The position numbers and the translations under genes were made by a program. DNA of 64,000 nt from Clostridia bacterium (GTDB taxonomy: Bacteria > Bacillota > Clostridia > Christensenellales > Aristaeellaceae): positions 62,001-126,000 of the forward strand of contig JAFZOG010000152.1 in assembly GCA_017550745.1 (NCBI GenBank). Reading direction: 5' to 3'. The notes beneath the pieces were generated by a model. That model was not told the DNA's origin and did not search any database. It saw only the letters and a program-made list of their open reading frames with translations. Shown piece after piece: positions 26,368 to 34,413 of the stretch (its first letter is position 1; every line of letters starts with the position of its first letter).

Positions 26368-27180
26368 ATGGACAAGATCAAGCGGAATGAGCGGCTGGCG
26401 GCCATGACCCAGATTTTGACCGCGTCGCCCAATCGCATTTTCACCCTTTCCTATTTCTGCGAGCTGTTTTCCACAGCCAAATCCACCGTCAGCGAAGACG
26501 TGGCGATTTTGCAGCAGACGATGAACCAGTTTCGCCTGGGCAGGCTGGAAACCGTCACAGGCGCGGCGGGAGGCGTGCGTTACCGCCCCATTGGATTGAA
26601 AAGCGCCAACAGGGAATTTGTGGAAGGGATCTGCGACCGTCTCCGGGAGCCGGGGCGGCACCTGCCCGGCGGTTATCTGTATTTTTCGGATATTCTGTCC
26701 GACCCGACGCTGGTGCAGGGCATGGGCACGCTGATTGCCAGCCAGTACTATGATTTCCACGTGGACTTTGTGCTCACCATGGAGACAAAGGGCATCCCTG
26801 TGGCCATGATGACCGCAAACGCCCTGCGGGTGCCGCTGATCATTGCCCGCCACGCCACGAAGGTGTATGAGGGCAGCGCGGTAAATATTTCCTATGTTTC
26901 CGGCTCCGGCAACATTGAAACCATGGCCCTCTCCCGACGGGCTGTACGGGAAGGCCAAAAATGCCTGATCGTGGATGATTTCATGCGCGGCGGCGGCACG
27001 GCCCGGGGCATGATCGAACTGATGAAGGAATTCTCCATCACGGTCATGGGCATCTGCTTCGTGCTTGCCCTGGAGAACCCCAAGCACCGTTCCATCGAAG
27101 GGGAAAAATCCCTCATGATCCTGCGCGACATCCGCGAAGGCCAGCCGCTGGATATCCGGCCGGCGGACTGGATTGAGTAA
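26368..27180 (+). CDS. purR: Pur operon repressor PurR
   Basis: A 270-aa regulator of purine genes. Residues 1-74 form a winged-helix domain (RNERLAAMTQIL, then FSTAKSTVSEDVAIL). Residues 75-270 are a phosphoribosyltransferase-like domain that binds PRPP or (p)ppGpp without catalysis; its PRPP loop is LIVDDFMRGGGTARG (200-214). The start at 26368 matches the family N-terminus; the AGAGGACG ribosome-binding site is rather far away. An upstream in-frame ATG would overlap the promoter. PurBoxes lie in front of it. Confidence 0.95.
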   Translation: MDKIKRNERLAAMTQILTASPNRIFTLSYFCELFSTAKSTVSEDVAILQQTMNQFRLGRLETVTGAAGGVRYRPIGLKSANREFVEGICDRLREPGRHLPGGYLYFSDILSDPTLVQGMGTLIASQYYDFHVDFVLTMETKGIPVAMMTANALRVPLIIARHATKVYEGSAVNISYVSGSGNIETMALSRRAVREGQKCLIVDDFMRGGGTARGMIELMKEFSITVMGICFVLALENPKHRSIEGEKSLMILRDIREGQPLDIRPADWIE

Positions 27181-27277
27181 GCGAAGTATCATGCCGGGAG
27201 CTGTAATTTGCTTTTTATTCAGCAATCGAAAAAAAGCCGCTTCCCGCCTGAATACAATTTGAAAGGAGTTTTATGCC

Positions 27278-27619
27278 ATGGAAAACTGCTTGTTCTGCAA
27301 AATCATCGCGGGGGACATTCCCTCTGCCAAGGTCTATGAGGACGAATTCTGTTACGCTTTCCGGGATATCAATCCCCAGGCGCCGACCCATGTCCTGGTG
27401 GTGCCGAAACAACATATTTCCAGCATCGCCGAAATGGATCAGCTGCCGGACGCTGCGCTGTGCGCCATCATGCGCGCCATTGGAAAAATTGCCGCCCAGG
27501 AAGGGCTGACCAACGGCTTCCGCGTGGTGTCCAACTGCGGGCCCGACGCCTGCCAGAGCGTGCCGCACCTGCACTTCCACATTTTGGGCGGGCAGCAGAT
27601 GGGGGATACAATGGCTTGA
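27278..27619 (+). CDS. HIT-family nucleotide hydrolase (HinT-like)
   Basis: A 113-aa cytoplasmic protein of the histidine triad family. The triad is H97-L-H99-F-H101 within VPHLHFHILGG. The N-terminus CLFCKIIAGDIPSAKVYED is the conserved HinT start with its CxxC pair (C4, C7). HinT proteins hydrolyse purine nucleoside phosphoramidates such as lysyl-AMP. AAAGGAG precedes the start. It lies between purR and rpsU. Confidence 0.93.
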   Translation: MENCLFCKIIAGDIPSAKVYEDEFCYAFRDINPQAPTHVLVVPKQHISSIAEMDQLPDAALCAIMRAIGKIAAQEGLTNGFRVVSNCGPDACQSVPHLHFHILGGQQMGDTMA

Positions 27620-27685
27620 TTGGTTGCTTTTCTTCCGGTGTGTATGATGAAAATGTAAAAACATCACGTGGCCGAAAAAAAGCTG

Positions 27686-27714
27686 TTGACTCTCCCGGCT
27701 GAACGCGGTATAAT
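27686..27714 (+). promoter_or_regulatory. Strong sigma-A promoter of rpsU
   Basis: TTGACT and TATAAT with a 17-bp spacer, about 83 bp before the predicted rpsU start region. Confidence 0.85.
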
Positions 27715-27803
27715 ACACTCACGGTCGCCATCCGCCGGTCAAACGGCGAGCACCGTGTATACGGTGTTGTTTCAGGCGAGATGAGCGAAGGGAGGGAAAA
27801 CAA

Positions 27804-27977
27804 GTGTCTGAGGTTCATGTAAACAAGAACGAATCGCTGGAAAGCGCGCTGAAGCGTTTTAAGCGGCAGTGCGCCCGCGCTGGCGTCCTGGCAGAAGTTC
27901 GGAAGCGCGAGCATTATGAAAAGCCCAGCGTAAAGCGCAAGAAGAAGGCGGAAGCCGCTCGGAAGCGGAAGTATTGA
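27804..27977 (+). CDS. rpsU: 30S ribosomal protein S21
   Basis: A 57-aa basic ribosomal protein. The translation [18 protein letters not shown], then [20 protein letters not shown] and a Lys/Arg-rich tail, is the complete S21 sequence. The start codon is GTG, placed after GGGAGGG. S21 joins the small subunit near the anti-Shine-Dalgarno and helps initiation. The gene is a single unit with its own promoter and terminator. Confidence 0.96.
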   Translation: MSEVHVNKNESLESALKRFKRQCARAGVLAEVRKREHYEKPSVKRKKKAEAARKRKY

Positions 27978-27994
27978 TTCCTTCTTCGCAGGCG

Positions 27995-28030
27995 AAAAAG
28001 CCGCCCGGTGTTTTGCCGGGCGGCTTTTTT
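27995..28030. terminator. Terminator of rpsU, probably bidirectional
   Basis: AAAAAGCCGCCCGG and CCGGGCGGCTTTTTT form a 14-bp stem with a 7-nt loop. The convergent methyltransferase ends just beyond. Confidence 0.9.
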
Positions 28031-28039
28031 ATGCGCTTT

Positions 28040-28783
28040 TCACGGCTTGACCGCCGTGACATGCCAGCGGTCGTCTCCCTTTCGGGGCGGGGTGGCGCGC
28101 TGCCTGCCGTAGAACATGATGCCCTCAAAACCGGCCGAAGCGAGCCAGGAGCGAAGCTCCCGCCGGGAATGGGCCCGCTGCACCTGGTTTTCCTCCAGGC
28201 GGTCATACGCTCCGTCGCTTCGCCGAACGAACAGGGAAAGGGACAGCGTGACGCAGGCGGTTTTCTCGTCCCATCGGTTGCGCCAGATATAGGAGACCGC
28301 ACCGTCATCCGAATAAAGCGTATGGTTGCCCAGCGTTCCGGACAGCTTTTCCGGGGTGCTCACATCGAAAACCAGCGCTCCGCCGGGACGCAGCGCGGAA
28401 TATGCGGCGGTAAAAAATGCCTGGACGTCCTGCGGAGACGTGAGGTAATTTACCCCGTCACAGGTGGCCAGCACGCAGTCCGCGCGCCGGGGTACAGCCA
28501 GGTTCCGCATATCCTGCCGAACGAAGGGGATCGTAACGCCTGCCCCCCGTGCCTTTTCCATGGCAACGGCAAGCATTTCCTCAGATAAGTCTACCCCCGT
28601 CATCTGATACCCCATTTTCCGCAGGGGAAGCGTCAGGCTTCCCGTTCCGCAGGCACACTCCACGCATCGGCCTTTGGACGGCACATGGCATGCCTCCATC
28701 AGCCGCTGATAGTATTTTGCCCAGGCCTCGTAATCCACGGTTTCCATCAGGGTGTCATAGACCCTGGCAAAAGCGCTGTACAT
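28040..28783 (-). CDS. Class I SAM-dependent methyltransferase
   Basis: A 247-aa cytoplasmic methyltransferase. The SAM motif I is VECACGTGSLTLPL (about 40-53), followed by MTGVDLSEEML (motif II) and an ALRPGGALVFDV segment (motif IV/V). It starts MYSAFARVYDTLM, typical of a widespread small-molecule methyltransferase group in Firmicutes. AAAGGAG precedes the ATG at 28783; an in-frame ATG 87 nt upstream has no ribosome-binding site. Substrate unknown. The SASP gene lies 79 bp upstream on the same strand. Confidence 0.85.
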   Translation of the reverse strand: MYSAFARVYDTLMETVDYEAWAKYYQRLMEACHVPSKGRCVECACGTGSLTLPLRKMGYQMTGVDLSEEMLAVAMEKARGAGVTIPFVRQDMRNLAVPRRADCVLATCDGVNYLTSPQDVQAFFTAAYSALRPGGALVFDVSTPEKLSGTLGNHTLYSDDGAVSYIWRNRWDEKTACVTLSLSLFVRRSDGAYDRLEENQVQRAHSRRELRSWLASAGFEGIMFYGRQRATPPRKGDDRWHVTAVKP

Positions 28784-28862
28784 CGCAGTACTCTCCTTTG
28801 GTATCCTTTCTCTATGATGACGCCGTGCGCGCTTATCGGTATTATACAAAAAAAGCTTCTGT

Positions 28863-29042
28863 TCAGTCAAGCGAGGGAGGCGGATTTTGCGCCTGATCCC
28901 TCTTTTTCCGGGCGCCGAAGATCCCGCCCACGCGTCCGCTTTCGGCGGCGCTCAGCCCGGCCCAGCCCACCCGCTGCAGCTTATCCGTCAGCCCAAGCTC
29001 CCGGGCTATTTCATACTTTAGCCGTTCATCCCGCGACAGCAT
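28863..29042 (-). CDS. Small acid-soluble spore protein, alpha/beta type
   Basis: A 59-aa spore DNA-binding protein. LKYEIARELGLTDK and GWAGLSAAESGRVGGIFGARKK correspond to the two helical halves of alpha/beta SASPs. The E-S-G-R-V-G-G stretch stands where the GPR germination protease cuts. The start is placed at the second ATG, 8 nt after AGGAGGG; the longer frame would use that ribosome-binding site as coding. The tail DQAQNPPPSLD is longer and more polar than usual. The promoter looks sigma-G dependent, fitting forespore expression. Confidence 0.8.
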   Translation of the reverse strand: MLSRDERLKYEIARELGLTDKLQRVGWAGLSAAESGRVGGIFGARKKRDQAQNPPPSLD

Positions 29043-29075
29043 ATCTTTTCCCTCCTGCATGGACGTTTATGGTTA

Positions 29076-29103
29076 GAGTATGCCAAACCAGCCGAAATAT
29101 GCC
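29076..29103 (-). promoter_or_regulatory. Sigma-G/F-type promoter of the SASP gene
   Basis: On the minus strand GGCATA and CATACTC are separated by about 15 nt, close to the forespore sigma-G consensus. Confidence 0.55.
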
Positions 29104-29127
29104 GGGCGGGAAATATTTTTTCGGCCG

Positions 29128-29160
29128 TTTAAGGTTGCTTTAAGGTCCTGCGTCTATAAT
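29128..29160 (+). promoter_or_regulatory. Direct-repeat activator site plus -10 box of the VTC-DUF4956 operon
   Basis: TTTAAG at 29128-29133 and again at 29139-29144, 11 bp apart, then TATAAT starting 10 nt after the second copy. Spacing is identical to the site at 15267-15299. Confidence 0.7.
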
Positions 29161-29183
29161 GCGCGTGTCAGGAGGTAAAGGCA

Positions 29184-29918
29184 ATGGATGCGAAAATGAC
29201 GTTCAAGCGGTACGAACTGAAATACCGTATCAACGGCTTCCAGCGCGACGCGCTGCTCAAAGCGATGGAAGGCCATCTGGCGCTGGATATGTTCGGCCAC
29301 AGCACCATCCGGAATCTATATTACGACACGGATACCTGGCAGCTGGTGCGCCGGTCCATTGAAAAACCCTGGTATAAGGAAAAACTGCGGGTACGCTCTT
29401 ACGGACTGGCGTCCGATACGTCTCCCGTGTTTGTGGAGCTGAAGAAAAAGTACGAAAAGGTCGTCTACAAGCGCCGGCTGTCGCTGCCCTGCCAGAAAGC
29501 GATGGAAGGCCTGATGCCGGAAAGCATCCTGCCCGCCGGGCCGAAAGATATGCAGATCGGCAGAGAAATCGAAGCATTCAAGCATTTTTACGGGCCGACG
29601 CTGGCCCCGGCCATGTTCCTTTCGTATGAGCGGGAGGCATACTATCCCATCGACGGCGTGGACTTCCGGCTGACGATCGACAATAACCTGCTCTGGCGGA
29701 TGGAGGATATCGACCTTCGTTCGCCTGCGGGCGGACAGTTCATCATCCCGCCGGATGAAATGATCCTGGAAGTGAAAACTCCGGGCGGCATCCCCATGTG
29801 GATGGTGCGCTTCCTGAGCGAAAACAGGATTTACCAGACTTCCTTTTCCAAATACGGCACGGCCTATCAGCATTGGCTGGCCGACGGAAAAGAGACAGGA
29901 GGGCGGATGTATGCTTGA
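29184..29918 (+). CDS. VTC-domain polyphosphate polymerase-like protein
   Basis: A 244-aa protein of the VTC/CYTH tunnel-fold family. It starts TFKRYELKYRINGFQR, which holds the basic E-x-K-Y-x-x signature; VRSYG (residue 71 on), a conserved Lys-rich KKYEKVVYKRR and a late ILEVKTPGGIP also fit. In yeast this domain makes polyphosphate from ATP; in Clostridia the activity is presumed. AGGAGG precedes the start. The DUF4956 gene overlaps its end by 8 bp. It has no membrane segment of its own, so DUF4956 probably anchors it. Confidence 0.88.
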   Translation: MDAKMTFKRYELKYRINGFQRDALLKAMEGHLALDMFGHSTIRNLYYDTDTWQLVRRSIEKPWYKEKLRVRSYGLASDTSPVFVELKKKYEKVVYKRRLSLPCQKAMEGLMPESILPAGPKDMQIGREIEAFKHFYGPTLAPAMFLSYEREAYYPIDGVDFRLTIDNNLLWRMEDIDLRSPAGGQFIIPPDEMILEVKTPGGIPMWMVRFLSENRIYQTSFSKYGTAYQHWLADGKETGGRMYA

Positions 29919-30597
29919 AAGCTTATTTCAGGGCGTGTTTGATTCCGGGTATGTGCATGTTATTTCGGTGGATAAATTTCTGCTGTGCGTAGCGGTATCG
30001 CTGCTGATCGGCGCATGCGCGGCTTTTACCGCATCCCGGAAGAGCCGGCTGTCATTCAGCTTTTTATCCACGCTGCTGGTGCTCCCCGCCCTTTCCTGCG
30101 TGGTGATCATGATGGTCAACGGCAATGTGGGCGTGGGCGTGGCTACAGCCGGTACGTTCAGCCTGGTGCGCTTCCGCTCCGCCGCGGGCAGCGCCAAAGA
30201 AATGGCCCTGATCTTCCTGTGCATGGTGGCCGGGCTGATTGCCGGCATGGGCTATCTGGCTTATGCCGTGCTGTTCACGCTGATTCTGTGCGCGGTATAC
30301 CTGGCCACGCATCTCCTTGACCCCGCGGCCAAGGGCCTGAGCCGCCGCCTGCGCGTCACCGTACCGGAGGATCTGGATTACACGGGCATCTTCAAAAACA
30401 CCCTGGGCGTCTATTGCAGCAAATGGAAGCTGACCCAGGTGAAAACAATCAACATGGGCGCCCTCTTCCGCCTTACGTATGACGTCACCCTGAAGGACGC
30501 GGAGAAGGAAAAGGCCTTTATCGACGATCTGCGCCTGCGGAACGGCAATCTGGAAATCTCCATCGCCGAGGCGGAAACAGCGGAATCCGATCTGTAA
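29911..30597 (+). CDS. DUF4956 membrane protein
   Basis: A 228-aa protein with four to five N-terminal membrane helices (residues 15-140) and a cytoplasmic C-terminal domain of about 85 residues. The segment TAGTFSLVRFRSAAGSAKEM is the DUF4956 hallmark. It is translationally coupled to the VTC gene, the usual arrangement. The likely role is a membrane partner for polyphosphate synthesis or transport, inferred from context only. Confidence 0.88.
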   Translation: MLESLFQGVFDSGYVHVISVDKFLLCVAVSLLIGACAAFTASRKSRLSFSFLSTLLVLPALSCVVIMMVNGNVGVGVATAGTFSLVRFRSAAGSAKEMALIFLCMVAGLIAGMGYLAYAVLFTLILCAVYLATHLLDPAAKGLSRRLRVTVPEDLDYTGIFKNTLGVYCSKWKLTQVKTINMGALFRLTYDVTLKDAEKEKAFIDDLRLRNGNLEISIAEAETAESDL

Positions 30598-30607
30598 GGG
30601 AGATAAT

Positions 30608-30644
30608 AAAAACACAGCCAGTACATTCCGGCTGTTGTTTTTTT
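30608..30644 (+). terminator. Terminator of the VTC-DUF4956 operon
   Basis: AACACAGCC and GGCTGTTGTT pair with one bulge, followed by a T run that also forms the -35 of the next promoter. Confidence 0.75.
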
Positions 30645-30663
30645 GCCGAAAGCCCGGTACAAT
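30635..30663 (+). promoter_or_regulatory. Sigma-A promoter of the ybaK-like gene
   Basis: TTGTTT and TACAAT with a 17-bp spacer; the -35 lies inside the preceding terminator. Confidence 0.6.
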
Positions 30664-30695
30664 GCAGGTATCACATCGGACGGAGGGGATCGCGC

Positions 30696-31166
30696 ATGGC
30701 GATTGATAAAGTAAAAGCATATTTTGATCGGCTGGGGATAGCGGACAGGATTCTGGAATTTGATGTTTCCAGCGCCACGGTGGAGCTGGCGGCCCAGGCG
30801 CTGCATTGCGAACCCCGCCGGATCGCGAAATCCCTTTCTTTCCTGGTGGACGGCGCGGCCGTGCTGGTGGTGGCGGCGGGGGACGCCCGGGTGGACAACG
30901 CCAAGTTCAAAGCGGCGTTTCACACAAAAGCGAAGATGCTGTCGCCTGATGACACGGAAGCGCTGATCGGCCACGCGGTGGGCGGCGTTTGCCCCTTCGC
31001 GGTGAACGGCGGGGTAAAGGTGTATCTGGATGTGACGCTGAAACGCTTTGAGACCGTGTTTCCTGCATGCGGCAGCAGCAACAGCGCCATTGAGCTGACC
31101 TTGCCGGAGCTGGAAAAGTATTCCGGTTTCCTGGAATGGGTAGATGTGTGCAAGCTGCCGGGGTAA
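30696..31166 (+). CDS. YbaK/EbsC-type aminoacyl-tRNA deacylase
   Basis: A 156-aa trans-editing protein related to the ProRS insertion domain, which removes mischarged amino acids (often Cys-tRNA-Pro) in the cytoplasm. Family features include RRIAKSLSFLV with its conserved lysine near residue 45, GDARVDNAKFK, and VGGVCPFAVNGGVKVYLD followed by FPACGSSNSAIELT. Length is typical. GGAGG precedes the start. It stands alone between the VTC operon and sleB. Confidence 0.9.
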   Translation: MAIDKVKAYFDRLGIADRILEFDVSSATVELAAQALHCEPRRIAKSLSFLVDGAAVLVVAAGDARVDNAKFKAAFHTKAKMLSPDDTEALIGHAVGGVCPFAVNGGVKVYLDVTLKRFETVFPACGSSNSAIELTLPELEKYSGFLEWVDVCKLPG

Positions 31167-31214
31167 TATTTCCTGATCTGACCGCGCGGAGGGGACGGCC
31201 CGGCCGCGCTTTTT

Positions 31215-31244
31215 TGTATACACGGCCCGGATTTGGGTATGCTA
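31215..31244 (+). promoter_or_regulatory. Sigma-G-like promoter of sleB-ypeB
   Basis: TGTATA and GTATGCTA are separated by 16 nt, about 23 bp before sleB. It resembles a forespore promoter more than a sigma-A one. Confidence 0.5.
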
Positions 31245-31266
31245 TCCCCCAAAGGGGGATCAGCAG

Positions 31267-31920
31267 ATGAGACGATGGACAGCGGTATTCTTGGCTTTCT
31301 GCTTCCTGGCGGCCTTTTTTCCAAACCGCGGGGAAGCTGCCGTTGCCTGGGGCGACCGGGGCAGCGACGTGACGCGGATTCAGCAGCGTTTACGGCAGTA
31401 CGGCTACATGGACGCGCCTGCCGACGGGATTTTCGGCCAGGCCACCTATGACGCGGTGGTGTGGTTTCAGCGCAAGAACGGCCTCAAGGCGGACGGCGTG
31501 GTCGGCCCCGCCACAGCGGCGGCGCTGGGCATCACGCTGGGCGGCGCTGCGGAAGCGTCATCCGGCTATGAAAGTGAAATCAGCCTCCTGGCCCGCCTGG
31601 TGCACGCGGAAGCGAGAGGGGAGCCTTATCTGGGAAAGGTGGCGGTGGCGGCAGTGGTGCTGAACCGCGTGCGCTCAGCCTCTTTTCCCAACACCATCAG
31701 CGGCGTGGTTTACCAGGCCGGCGCGTTCGACTGCGTGGCGGACGGGCAGATCAACCTGAGCCCGGACAATGATTCCATCCGCGCCGCGCGGGACGCCATG
31801 AACGGCTGGGATCCCACCGGCGGGTGCGTATACTATTACAATCCCGCCAAGTCCACCAGCGCCTGGATCTGGAGCCGGGAAGTGCGCCTGAGCATCGGCG
31901 CACATGTTTTCGCGGTATAA
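31267..31920 (+). CDS. sleB: Spore cortex-lytic enzyme SleB
   Basis: A 217-aa secreted hydrolase that degrades spore cortex during germination. A signal peptide (about 1-24) is followed by a peptidoglycan-binding domain (WGDRGSDVTRIQQRLRQYGY to TAAALGI, 28-89) and a Hydrolase_2 lytic transglycosylase domain. The catalytic glutamate is Glu115 in LVHAEARGEPY. The end WSREVRLSIGAHVFAV is typical. ypeB follows 11 bp later, the conserved germination pair. Confidence 0.95.
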   Translation: MRRWTAVFLAFCFLAAFFPNRGEAAVAWGDRGSDVTRIQQRLRQYGYMDAPADGIFGQATYDAVVWFQRKNGLKADGVVGPATAAALGITLGGAAEASSGYESEISLLARLVHAEARGEPYLGKVAVAAVVLNRVRSASFPNTISGVVYQAGAFDCVADGQINLSPDNDSIRAARDAMNGWDPTGGCVYYYNPAKSTSAWIWSREVRLSIGAHVFAV

Positions 31921-31931
31921 GGGAGGGCGGT

Positions 31932-33224
31932 ATGAAAAGAATCGGATGGCCGATCATCGCGGCCGCTTTGCTGCTGGCCGCCGTCGCAACGCTCGTCACC
32001 CTGCGCGTTTCAAACCGCGCGGAGCAATTGGAAGCGAGGCTTCGGGAGGTATACGACGGTGCGGTGCTTTCCGCGCTTCGGCAAACGGAGGATATGCAGC
32101 TGGCGCTCAGCAAAGCGCTTTTGTCCGGCGAACGCGGGGCGGAAGCGCAATACCTGAACCAGGTCAGCATCGGCGCGGCCCAGGTGCAGCGCAGCCTGTC
32201 CCTGCTGCCGTTGTCCCACACGGCGACGAAAAACGCGGTGAAATTTGCCAATCAGCTGGCGGATTATGCGGGCAATCTGCTGAAAAAAGAAGCGCTTACC
32301 CAGCAGGACGCCGACACCTTAAGCGCTTTGATCAAAGCCTGCGCGGAGTCTGCCGGCGCTTTGGCAGAGGCGGGAGGGGAACTCGCCGCGCAGGCCGTTG
32401 CGGGGAAGGATTCCTTTTTCCCCATCGGGAATCAGCCCGAAGCGGGCTATGACAGCGCGGTGGCCTATCCCACGCTGATTTACGACGGCCCCTTTTCCGA
32501 CGCGCGGGAAACCGGCAGGGCCAAAGCGCTGCCGGATCAAGCTGTTACGCAGGAGGAAGCCATGGCCATTGCCCGGGATTTTGTGGGCGGCAGCCGGGTG
32601 GTCAGCGTATCTTCCGGCGCGGAAATGGGCGGGGTCATTCCCTGCTGGGGCGTGAACCTGCGCCTGCAGGATGTATCGTTATACGCGGCGGTGTCGAAGC
32701 AGGGAGGAAAGATCCTGCTGCTTTCGCCGGACAGCGCGGATTTTGCACCGGAAAAAAGCGTGGAGGAATGCCGGGAAAACGCCCTGCAATTCCTGGACAG
32801 CAAAGGATATGAACAGATGCAGTCCACGTATTTTCAGGTGTATCAGGGCGTTGCGGTGATCTCGTTTGCCGCCACCCAGGGCAATACCCTGCTGTATCCT
32901 GACCTCATCAAGGTGCAGTGCAGGCTGGACACCGCCCAGGTGGTGGGCTGGGAAGCGCGGAACTATTTGATGAACCACAGCGTCCGGGGCTTGCTAAAGC
33001 CGGAACTCAGCGAGGAAGAAGCGAGGAAACATGTAAGCGGACGGTTGAACGCGGATTCCTCCCGGCTCTGCCTTATCCCCACCGATGCGGGGGAAAAGCT
33101 CTGCTATGAGTTTCAGGGAGAATATGCCGGGCACACCTACCTTTCCTACATCAACGCTGCGACAGGGCGCCAGGAGCAATTGCTGAAGGTGGTGGAAGGC
33201 GCGGCGGGGCTGGAAGCGGTGTAA
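31932..33224 (+). CDS. ypeB: Germination protein YpeB
   Basis: A 430-aa membrane-anchored protein needed to localise and stabilise SleB in the spore. One N-terminal helix (about 5-25) is followed by a helical domain and two to three C-terminal PepSY-like repeats (for example ITQEEAMAIARDFVGG-like VTQEEAMAIARDFVGG, and SEEEARKHVSGRL). GGGAGGG precedes the start, and the longer upstream frame overlaps sleB. The pairing with sleB makes the call secure. Confidence 0.93.
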   Translation: MKRIGWPIIAAALLLAAVATLVTLRVSNRAEQLEARLREVYDGAVLSALRQTEDMQLALSKALLSGERGAEAQYLNQVSIGAAQVQRSLSLLPLSHTATKNAVKFANQLADYAGNLLKKEALTQQDADTLSALIKACAESAGALAEAGGELAAQAVAGKDSFFPIGNQPEAGYDSAVAYPTLIYDGPFSDARETGRAKALPDQAVTQEEAMAIARDFVGGSRVVSVSSGAEMGGVIPCWGVNLRLQDVSLYAAVSKQGGKILLLSPDSADFAPEKSVEECRENALQFLDSKGYEQMQSTYFQVYQGVAVISFAATQGNTLLYPDLIKVQCRLDTAQVVGWEARNYLMNHSVRGLLKPELSEEEARKHVSGRLNADSSRLCLIPTDAGEKLCYEFQGEYAGHTYLSYINAATGRQEQLLKVVEGAAGLEAV

Positions 33225-33232
33225 CCCAAATA

Positions 33233-33291
33233 GGAGATCGTTGCGCAGCGGCGTTTTGAAAGGCGCGCGCGGCCCGGCGATCTCCTTTTTT
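33233..33291 (+). terminator. Terminator of sleB-ypeB
   Basis: GGAGATCG and CGATCTCC close a large GC-rich loop and are followed by a run of seven T. Confidence 0.75.
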
Positions 33292-33295
33292 GTGC

Positions 33296-33324
33296 TTGTA
33301 TCGCGGGTTTTTCCATGGTATAAT
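33296..33324 (+). promoter_or_regulatory. Sigma-A promoter at the left edge of repeat copy 1
   Basis: TTGTAT and TATAAT with a 17-bp spacer and an extended TGG. The -10 is the first terminal copy of the repeat's ATGGTATAATAA. Confidence 0.75.
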
Positions 33325-33405
33325 AAGGATGAGCGCACGGGCGAAGCCGTGGCGCGTGTCGGCGGCTCCCGTAAGGGAAAGACGCCGACCATCATGGTAT
33401 AATAA
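33315..33405. repeat. Promoter-associated 91-bp element, copy 1
   Basis: A 67-bp core (33327-33393) is flanked by two exact copies of ATGGTATAATAA (33315-33326 and 33394-33405). The whole 91 bp is identical to 48738-48828, while the flanks differ from the first base on both sides. The core can fold as two hairpins (GCGCACGG with CCGTGGCGC, one bulge; GTCGGCG with CGCCGAC holding TCCC/GGGA) closed by GATG/CATC. It stands between a promoter and the rRNA methyltransferase gene. Confidence 0.85.
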
Positions 33406-33485
33406 TAATCGAAGAAAGCAAAGTTTTCCATCTTGGCGGGCCTTGAGTGGTAACGCGCCGAGGGGTACGATACAGGAGGAAGACC

Positions 33486-34346
33486 ATGTTTCTTGCCAAC
33501 GGGTGGAAGGATTTTGAAGTGCTGGATACCGGCGGCGGCGAAAAGCTGGAGCGATGGGGGGACTATCTGCTGGCGCGGCCCGATCCGCAGGTGATCTGGC
33601 CCCGGGAGGACGAACGGCTCTGGCAGAAGGCGCAGGCCCATTATACCCGCAGCGAACGGGGCGGCGGCGCCTGGGACTTTCGGGAAAAGCTGCCGGACAG
33701 GTGGACGGTCTCCTACCGGGATTTGAAATTCTACGTGCGGCCCACGGGCTTCAAGCATACCGGCCTTTTTCCTGAACAGGCCGCCAATTGGGACGCCATG
33801 GCAAAGCTGCTTAAGAAACGTCCGGGCGTGAAGGTGCTGAACCTGTTCGCTTATACGGGGGGCGCGTCGCTGGCCTGCGCGGCGGCGGGAGCGCACGTGA
33901 CCCACGTGGATGCGGCCAAGGGCATGGTGCAGTGGGCGAAAGAAAACCGGGCGCTGTCCGGCCTGCCGGAAACCGGCTTCCGCTTCATTGTGGAGGATGC
34001 TCTGGCCTTCGTAAAGCGCGAAACGCGCCGGGGCAGCAAATACGACGGCATTTTGATGGATCCGCCCAGCTACGGGCGCGGGCCCACGGGCGAGGTATGG
34101 AAGCTGGAAAACGAGCTGTTCAACCTTGTTTCAGCTTGTGCCAAGGTGCTGAGCGACGATCCGCTCTTTTTCTTCGTCAACAGCTACACCACTGGCTTTC
34201 AGCCCGCGGTATTGCAGAATATCCTTGAAAAAACCGTCGCCCGGGCGTACGGCGGCAGGATCGATTCGGAAGAACTGTGCCTGCCTGTGCGCTCCGGCGG
34301 GGTACTGCCCTGCGGCGCCACGGGACGCTGGATCAGAGAAGAATAA
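33486..34346 (+). CDS. Class I SAM-dependent rRNA methyltransferase (RlmI/RlmK-like)
   Basis: A 286-aa methyltransferase. The C-terminal Rossmann domain has VLNLFAYTGGASLACAAAGA (motif I), VTHVDAAKGMVQWAKEN, and the catalytic DPPSYGRGPTGE loop near residue 196, as in 23S rRNA cytosine methyltransferases. The N-terminal 100 residues are short and lack a clear PUA domain. AGGAGG precedes the ATG at 33486. Copy 1 of the 91-bp element forms its 5' region. The target base is not determined. Confidence 0.85.
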   Translation: MFLANGWKDFEVLDTGGGEKLERWGDYLLARPDPQVIWPREDERLWQKAQAHYTRSERGGGAWDFREKLPDRWTVSYRDLKFYVRPTGFKHTGLFPEQAANWDAMAKLLKKRPGVKVLNLFAYTGGASLACAAAGAHVTHVDAAKGMVQWAKENRALSGLPETGFRFIVEDALAFVKRETRRGSKYDGILMDPPSYGRGPTGEVWKLENELFNLVSACAKVLSDDPLFFFVNSYTTGFQPAVLQNILEKTVARAYGGRIDSEELCLPVRSGGVLPCGATGRWIREE

Positions 34347-34413
34347 AATTATACCGCGCTTTTCGCTGTATCGCCGGTACAAATACATATGCTATCTTTC
34401 GGAGGGATGCAGG

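Noticed and set aside
33327-33393. The 67-bp core as a hammerhead or other known self-cleaving ribozyme
   Set aside because: GATGAG and GAAA-like pieces occur, but not in the order and stem context needed; no conserved ribozyme core is visible.
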